Shown here: positions 59,747-64,000 of the stretch, piece by piece
Layout of the letters: each line of letters begins with the position of its first letter
Position numbering within the stretch: the stretch's first letter is position 1
NCBI RefSeq assembly: GCF_001645385.1
Contig: NZ_LVHI01000012.1
Span: 672,169 to 736,168, forward strand
From: Rhodococcoides kyotonense
GTDB lineage: Bacteria > Actinomycetota > Actinomycetes > Mycobacteriales > Mycobacteriaceae
Length of the DNA stretch: 64,000 nt
Direction: 5' to 3'
Notes under the pieces: generated by a model
Told to the model about the DNA's origin: nothing
What the model saw: the letters and a program-made list of their open reading frames with translations, nothing else
Database searches by the model: none
Program-made: the position numbers and the translations under genes

Positions 59747-60757
59747 GTGTCACTTTCCACATACGGTTTCGACTCCTATTGGCAATCCCTGTTCGAGAAG
59801 TACAGTTTCGACGGACTCCCCGGTCGCGTCACCTCCGTCTTTCGCGGATGGTGTGACGTAGCAACGGAATCGGGTACTACCCGCGTTCGGTCCGGCAGTG
59901 CCGACGTGTGCACCGGCGACTGGGTCGTCGTCGGCACCGACACCGTTCTTCATGTACTCCCCCGGCGTACGGCGGTCGTGCGCGCATCTGCCGGACAGAC
60001 GTCGGCGTCGCAGATCCTCGCGTCGAACGTCGATACCGTCGTCGTGACGGTGGCGGCGGACACCGAACTCGACCTCGGCCGCGTCGAACGTTTCGTCGCC
60101 TTGGCCTGGGCGAGCGGCGCCACCCCGATCGTCGCACTGACCAAGAGCGACAAGGCTTCCGAGAGCCGATACGCGGATGTGAGCGCTGCATCGCCAGGTG
60201 TTCACGTCGCCGAGCTCAGTGCATACACCGGGAATGGACTGGCCGAGTTCCTGACGCATCTCACCGGCACGATCGCGCTGATCGGCCCGTCGGGATCCGG
60301 AAAGTCGACACTGGCGAACAGAATGATCGGCGACGACGTGTTGGCCACCGGTCACGTTCGCTCCGGCGACGCGAAAGGCAGGCACGTCACCGTCCGACGC
60401 GAACTCGTGCCGCTGCCAATACCGGGAACCACCGTCATCGACACACCGGGACTACGGTCGGTCGGTGTGTTGTCGTCCGACGACGGACTTTCGGCGACGT
60501 TCTCGGACATCGAAGATCTGGCAGCACACTGCCGATTCGCCGATTGCGCACACCTGTCCGAACCCGGGTGTGCGGTACGCGAGAACGTCGATCCACGACG
60601 CGTCGCGAACTATCAGCGTCTCGTCCGCGAGAACGACTGGGCGACGACGCGGCACGACGTCCGCGCGAACCAGGCCCGGCTCGCGGAGGCGAAACAGATC
60701 TCGAAGGCGCAGCGTCAGCTGTACAAGAGCCGGAACCGGCCGCGACAGTCGCGCTAG
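59747..60757 (+). CDS. RsgA-like ribosome-associated GTPase (paralogue)
   Basis: 336 residues. N-terminal OB fold (GRVTSVFRGWCDVAT), circularly permuted GTPase: G4 ALTKSD, G1 GPSGSGKSTLANRM, G3 DTPGLRS, and a C-terminal zinc region C-x5-C with HLSEPGCAV. RsgA matures the 30S subunit, but the standard actinobacterial RsgA sits near aroA; this copy has a WhiB7-like promoter and leader ORF, suggesting a role in ribosome stress or antibiotic tolerance. GTG start at 59747. It overlaps the small gene on the other strand at the stop. Confidence 0.85.
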   Translation: MSLSTYGFDSYWQSLFEKYSFDGLPGRVTSVFRGWCDVATESGTTRVRSGSADVCTGDWVVVGTDTVLHVLPRRTAVVRASAGQTSASQILASNVDTVVVTVAADTELDLGRVERFVALAWASGATPIVALTKSDKASESRYADVSAASPGVHVAELSAYTGNGLAEFLTHLTGTIALIGPSGSGKSTLANRMIGDDVLATGHVRSGDAKGRHVTVRRELVPLPIPGTTVIDTPGLRSVGVLSSDDGLSATFSDIEDLAAHCRFADCAHLSEPGCAVRENVDPRRVANYQRLVRENDWATTRHDVRANQARLAEAKQISKAQRQLYKSRNRPRQSR

Positions 60758-60987
60758 TCGAACAGCGTCGGAGATTCCGGCTCGGCGGCTGCGGGCGCGG
60801 CCTGCTGCGTGGGCGACGCCTTGCGCACGACGGACAGCGTGGTCGTCCGGACCGACAGTCGGTGTCCGTCGTGGTGTTCGAGCAGCGCGAGACCCTGACG
60901 AATCTCCAGCACCTTCCAGGGGCCGGCATGCCCACTGGCCTGGACAAGGTCGCCCACTGCGATCTCGGAAGCCACTGCTCTCTCCAT
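60754..60987 (-). CDS. Small hypothetical protein (77 aa)
   Basis: 77 residues with an SH3-like look: SEIAVGDLVQASGHAGPWKV, LEIRQGLALLEHHDGHRLSVRTTTL, then an Ala/Pro/Glu-rich tail. Its stop overlaps that of the RsgA-like gene (CTAG). No family or function is recognised. It may be a KOW-like protein, which is only an impression from strand pattern. Confidence 0.65.
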   Translation of the reverse strand: MERAVASEIAVGDLVQASGHAGPWKVLEIRQGLALLEHHDGHRLSVRTTTLSVVRKASPTQQAAPAAAEPESPTLFD

Positions 60988-61209
60988 TCAGGTCGGTCGT
61001 CGTACCGACTTCTACCCTAGACCGGACAGGACGTCGTACCGGGCACAACCGGACCCGCGTCCTCGCGCGTCGCCGATTCCCGGACCGGTCGGTACGAAAC
61101 GTCGCGACAAACCGCCGATTCGCCCGCTACGGGCCGGGGGAACCGACGATCTCACTAATTCGATTGGAGTACAACGACTTTCGTGTCGACTACGGGCTCG
61201 GCAATCCTC

Positions 61210-61215
61210 TACCAT
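61210..61215 (+). promoter_or_regulatory. -10 element of a probable leaderless transcript
   Basis: TACCAT (TAnnnT) ends 6 bases before the GTG at 61222, the spacing expected when transcription starts at the start codon. Leaderless starts are common in mycolic-acid actinomycetes. No ribosome site precedes this GTG. Confidence 0.5.
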
Positions 61216-61221
61216 AGGCCG

Positions 61222-62139
61222 GTGCCTTCGTCTGTGACCCCAGCTGAAACCCTGTCCGTGGTCGTTCCAGCTCATAACGAAGAGTCCTACATCGGCTTCT
61301 GCCTCGAAGCGCTGCTCGCTCAGGGCGACGACATTCACGAAATCGTCGTGGTCGACAACAACTCGACGGATCGGACGGTCGAGGTCGTCCAGGCGTTCAT
61401 GCGCACCGAACCGAAGATCACGTTGATATTCGAGGACAAGCCGGGCGTCGCGCATGCACGCAACGCAGGCTTTCGCGTCGCCAGCGGTGACGTCCTCGGT
61501 CGCGTCGACGCCGACACCCGCGTCACCGCAGGGTGGGCGCGCGCGATACTCGATTTCCTGTCCAGCGACGGCGCCCACATCGGCGCGATCACGGGCCTCA
61601 ACCTGCCGTACGACTCGCCGGTTCGCGGACTCAAGGCGTGGTGGTTCGGCAGGCACCTGAAGAAGGGCAACGTCGGGGGCGGCCGCCTGGTCAAGAACCT
61701 TCACGGAGCCAACATGGCCATCCGAAAGACGGCGTGGCATCGCGTCGGACATCTGGTCAGTACCGACGCTGCCCTGCACGAAGACCTCGATCTGGCGTTG
61801 TGCCTCGGTTCGGTCGGCGTGGAGATCGCGCAGCTGTCCGACATGAACGTCGATGTGTCGCCGCGTCGAGCATTCACCCCGCCGTCGGAGTTCCACGAGT
61901 ACATCGACTCCGGTATCCGCACGTTCACCCATCACGACGTCATGACGAAGGAGAAGCGCAAAGCCCTTCGTCTGCACTGGTGGTGGCACATTCTCGTGTT
62001 CGCCGTCTACCGCCCGTTCGATCCGATCAAGAAGCGCTACTCCGTGCGGCATCTGCTGCGTCCGGTGCAGACGCGCATGCTCCCGGTCACCGCGGAAGGC
62101 GTGGTCACCGTCGAAGCTGCGACGCGACGGGCCAGCTGA
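61222..62139 (+). CDS. Family 2 glycosyltransferase
   Basis: 305 residues from the GTG at 61222. GT-A fold: VVVPAHNEESYIGFCLEALL, EIVVVDNNSTDRTVEVV, the GKPGVAHARNAGF-like EDKPGVAHARNAGFRVASGD and the RVDADTRV metal-site Asp pair; the C-terminal part carries HEDLDLALCL, the acceptor-base region. No membrane helices except a weak one in WWHILVFAVYRPF. The sugar donor and acceptor are unknown. An alternative GTG at 61183 exists. Confidence 0.82.
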   Translation: MPSSVTPAETLSVVVPAHNEESYIGFCLEALLAQGDDIHEIVVVDNNSTDRTVEVVQAFMRTEPKITLIFEDKPGVAHARNAGFRVASGDVLGRVDADTRVTAGWARAILDFLSSDGAHIGAITGLNLPYDSPVRGLKAWWFGRHLKKGNVGGGRLVKNLHGANMAIRKTAWHRVGHLVSTDAALHEDLDLALCLGSVGVEIAQLSDMNVDVSPRRAFTPPSEFHEYIDSGIRTFTHHDVMTKEKRKALRLHWWWHILVFAVYRPFDPIKKRYSVRHLLRPVQTRMLPVTAEGVVTVEAATRRAS

Positions 62140-62140
62140 G

Positions 62141-63256
62141 CTACCGCAGCTTCTCGAGTCGGCTGACGGCCTCCTCGAAGCCGGCGACCAGCTCGTCGAC
62201 GACGTCGGCGACGGGTCTGATCTCGTTCATGCGGCCGACGATCTGCCCGACGGGCATCGCTACCACCTTGGAGTTCCCCGCCCTGTCGATGCGTTGATGC
62301 GCCTCGCTGACCAGGATGTTCTGCAGCGGCATCGGTAGCGGATCGGGCGCATCCGGGGCGCTCCAAGCGTCGGTCCACTCGGTCTTGAGGAGCCGGGCGG
62401 GCTTACCCGAGTAGATCCGCGTGCGGACCGTGTCGCTCGACGACGCCGCCAGCAACGCCTCCTGCATCGCCGACGGCTTACCCTCCTGCCGAGCGCCGAG
62501 GCGGTATTCCGCGGTGGTCAGCCACGCCGATCCCATCCACACCCCCTGCGCACCGAGCGCGAGCGCGGCCGCGACCTGGCGTCCGCTACCGATGCCGCCC
62601 GCCGCCAGAACGGACGCGTCGCCTGCCACGGCGTCGACGATCTCGGGCAGCAACACCATCGATCCGATCTCACCGGTATGACCCCCTGCTTCGTACCCCT
62701 GAGCGATGACGATGTCGACGCCGTTCTCCACGTGTCGACGTGCGTGCTCGGCCTTGCCCGCCAGCGCCGCGACCGGCACCCCGTGCTCGTGCGCCTGTCC
62801 GATCACGTCGGTCGGCGGAGACCCCAAGGCGTTGGCGATCAACGCGATTCGGTGCTTCAGTGCGACGTCGACGTGTGATCGCGCAACCGAGTGCAACCAT
62901 CCGAGCACGCCTTCGTTGCGCGCCGAATCCGCTCCCAGCGGCGGGATTCCGAGGTGTTCGAGCGTGCGATCCACGAAAGCCCGATGTTCCGGCGGTATCA
63001 ACTGATTCAGATCGACGGCTGCGCCCTCGGTGGGTACCTTCGCCGGCATCACGATGTCGACGCCGTACGGCTTTCCTTCGGTGTTCTCGTCCATCCAGTT
63101 CAGTACTTCGTCGAGTTCGTCCGGGTCGTTGAAGCGCACACACCCCAGAACGCCCAGGCCACCCGCCCGACTGATCGCGGCCGCGACATCTTCCGACGGC
63201 GTGAAACCGTATATCGGATAGTCGATTCCGAACTTCTCGCAGAGATCTGTGTGCAT
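62141..63256 (-). CDS. Nitronate monooxygenase-like flavin oxidoreductase
   Basis: 371 residues of the NPD/2-nitropropane dioxygenase-like TIM barrel. Seen: AISRAGGLGVLGCVRF, KPYGVDIVMPAK, QGYEAGGHTGEIGSMVLLPEIVDAV and the FMN phosphate site VLAAGGIGSGRQVAAALALGAQGVWMGSAWL. Some actinobacterial relatives (Rv1533-like) act in lipid catabolism. It directly abuts the FadD gene upstream (ATG next to TGA), so it is in a CoA-linked operon. The substrate is unknown; nitronates are only a family default. Confidence 0.85.
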   Translation of the reverse strand: MHTDLCEKFGIDYPIYGFTPSEDVAAAISRAGGLGVLGCVRFNDPDELDEVLNWMDENTEGKPYGVDIVMPAKVPTEGAAVDLNQLIPPEHRAFVDRTLEHLGIPPLGADSARNEGVLGWLHSVARSHVDVALKHRIALIANALGSPPTDVIGQAHEHGVPVAALAGKAEHARRHVENGVDIVIAQGYEAGGHTGEIGSMVLLPEIVDAVAGDASVLAAGGIGSGRQVAAALALGAQGVWMGSAWLTTAEYRLGARQEGKPSAMQEALLAASSSDTVRTRIYSGKPARLLKTEWTDAWSAPDAPDPLPMPLQNILVSEAHQRIDRAGNSKVVAMPVGQIVGRMNEIRPVADVVDELVAGFEEAVSRLEKLR

Positions 63257-64000
63257 TCAGCTGCCTCGTGTCGCAGTCGTCAGTGAGTTCGTCTCGTCGG
63301 CCGGGCGCGCCTCGGTCTGTTCGGACGCCCATCGGTAGTCCGGTTTTCCTGCAGGCGAGCGCTTGATCTCGTCGACGAACCACACCGCACGCGGAACCTT
63401 GTATCCCGCAATGACTTTCCGGGCTTCGGCGTCGAGTTCGGCCAACGAGGGCCGATTCTCACCGCGAGCCTGCACGACGGCGGCGACCGTGTGACCGAGG
63501 CGATCATCCGGCACGCCGACGACGATGGCGTCGAACACTTCCGGGTGCGATTTCAATGCGCCCTCTACTTCCTCGGGGAACACCTTCTCGCCGCCGGTGT
63601 TGATCGACACCGAGCCACGGCCCAACATCGTGACGGTGCCGTCGGCCTCGACCTGCGCGTAGTCACCGGGGATCGAGTACCGGACACCGTGGATCTCCTT
63701 GAACGTCGCCGCCGTCTTCGCCTCGTCCTTGTAATAGCCGATCGGGATATGCCCGTGTCGCGCAAGCAATCCCGTCTTTCCGGACCCAGGTTCGACGGGA
63801 TGGCCGTCGTCACCCAGCACCGACGTCGACGCGTCGATTTTCACCCGCGGGCCACCCGTGTGCTCGGTTCCTTTCGCGACGACGCCGAGACCACCGAAGC
63901 CAGTTTCGGACGAGCCGATCGAGTCGGTGATCATTCGATTGGGCAGCAGTTCGAGGAATTTCTCCTTGATGCTCGGCGAGAACAGGGCTGCACTGCTTGC
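63257..64000 (-). CDS. Acyl-CoA synthetase (FadD), 3' part
   Basis: The C-terminal 248 residues are present; the rest lies beyond the right edge. ANL adenylate-forming family: ITDSIGSSETGFGG (A5-like, with the Glu), GRGSVSINTGGEKVFPEEVE (A8 hinge and motif), and the catalytic Lys in SPAGKPDYRW near the end. The AALFSPSIKEKFLELLPNR segment fits the FadD19/steroid-CoA ligase group in mycobacteria. Steroid or long-chain acid activation is likely. Confidence 0.87.
   Translation of the reverse strand, partial: ASSAALFSPSIKEKFLELLPNRMITDSIGSSETGFGGLGVVAKGTEHTGGPRVKIDASTSVLGDDGHPVEPGSGKTGLLARHGHIPIGYYKDEAKTAATFKEIHGVRYSIPGDYAQVEADGTVTMLGRGSVSINTGGEKVFPEEVEGALKSHPEVFDAIVVGVPDDRLGHTVAAVVQARGENRPSLAELDAEARKVIAGYKVPRAVWFVDEIKRSPAGKPDYRWASEQTEARPADETNSLTTATRGS

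Noticed and set aside
1..64000. CRISPR arrays, insertion sequences, prophage or integrase genes
   Set aside because: No regularly spaced repeats, transposase, integrase or phage structural motif was seen on either strand.

Overview
The window is high-GC DNA from a mycolic-acid actinomycete, most likely Rhodococcus or a close relative. The best evidence is a complete mce4 steroid-import locus whose gene order (small ORF, otsA, mam genes, mce4F-A, yrbE4B-A, hsd4A, fdxD, fadE26, fadE27) follows the Mycobacterium tuberculosis region Rv3489-Rv3505, with KstR-type boxes at four promoters. Operons are compact, with many 4-base ATGA/GTGA overlaps. I see no insertion sequence, prophage or CRISPR array.

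Left part (1-19.4 kb). After a partial Gly-rich gene and a DUF3159 membrane protein come a PatB/MalY aminotransferase, a DMT exporter divergent from a LysR regulator, and a RidA protein. From 4.7 to 13.5 kb a minus-strand operon takes L-rhamnose to pyruvate: mutarotase, MFS importer, isomerase, a fused aldolase/dehydrogenase, kinase, an FMN lactate dehydrogenase and a LacI regulator, with a perfect LacI-type palindrome upstream. Then follow a ParD-like/zeta toxin-antitoxin pair with its own palindrome, a two-gene inositol or sugar operon behind a perfect 11+7+11 operator, a DUF1801 protein, a radical-SAM SPL-like protein and an Fpg/Nei glycosylase.

Mycosporine cluster (19.4-25.2 kb). Six tightly packed minus-strand genes encode a HAD-fold protein without its catalytic DxD, a sedoheptulose-7-phosphate cyclase (MysA), an O-methyltransferase (MysB), an ATP-grasp glycine ligase (MysC), a D-Ala-D-Ala-ligase-like enzyme (MysD) and a TauD-type Fe/2OG oxygenase (MysH-like). 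This is a mycosporine-like amino acid (UV sunscreen) pathway, possibly ending in a palythine-type product.

Middle (25.8-43.4 kb). A cobalamin riboswitch precedes btuFCD and a FhuF-type Fe-S protein. Next are remnants of a luciferase-like monooxygenase, an MFS exporter with a butanediol-dehydrogenase-like enzyme, tRNA-Thr(TGT) beside a ThrE exporter, an orphan MbtH protein, an alpha/beta hydrolase, two coiled-coil proteins (one CsbD-like), a GlxA-type regulator divergent from a quinone reductase, and a heterodimeric ABC exporter whose two ATPase domains have decayed in complementary ways.

Right part (43.2-64 kb). otsA and the mce4 locus are followed by an RsgA-like GTPase behind a WhiB7-type promoter and a 23-codon leader ORF, a leaderless family 2 glycosyltransferase, and a nitronate-monooxygenase-like enzyme with the 3' part of a FadD acyl-CoA ligase. 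Palindromic repeats overlap several gene ends. One family encodes the same C-terminal tail in two convergent genes.
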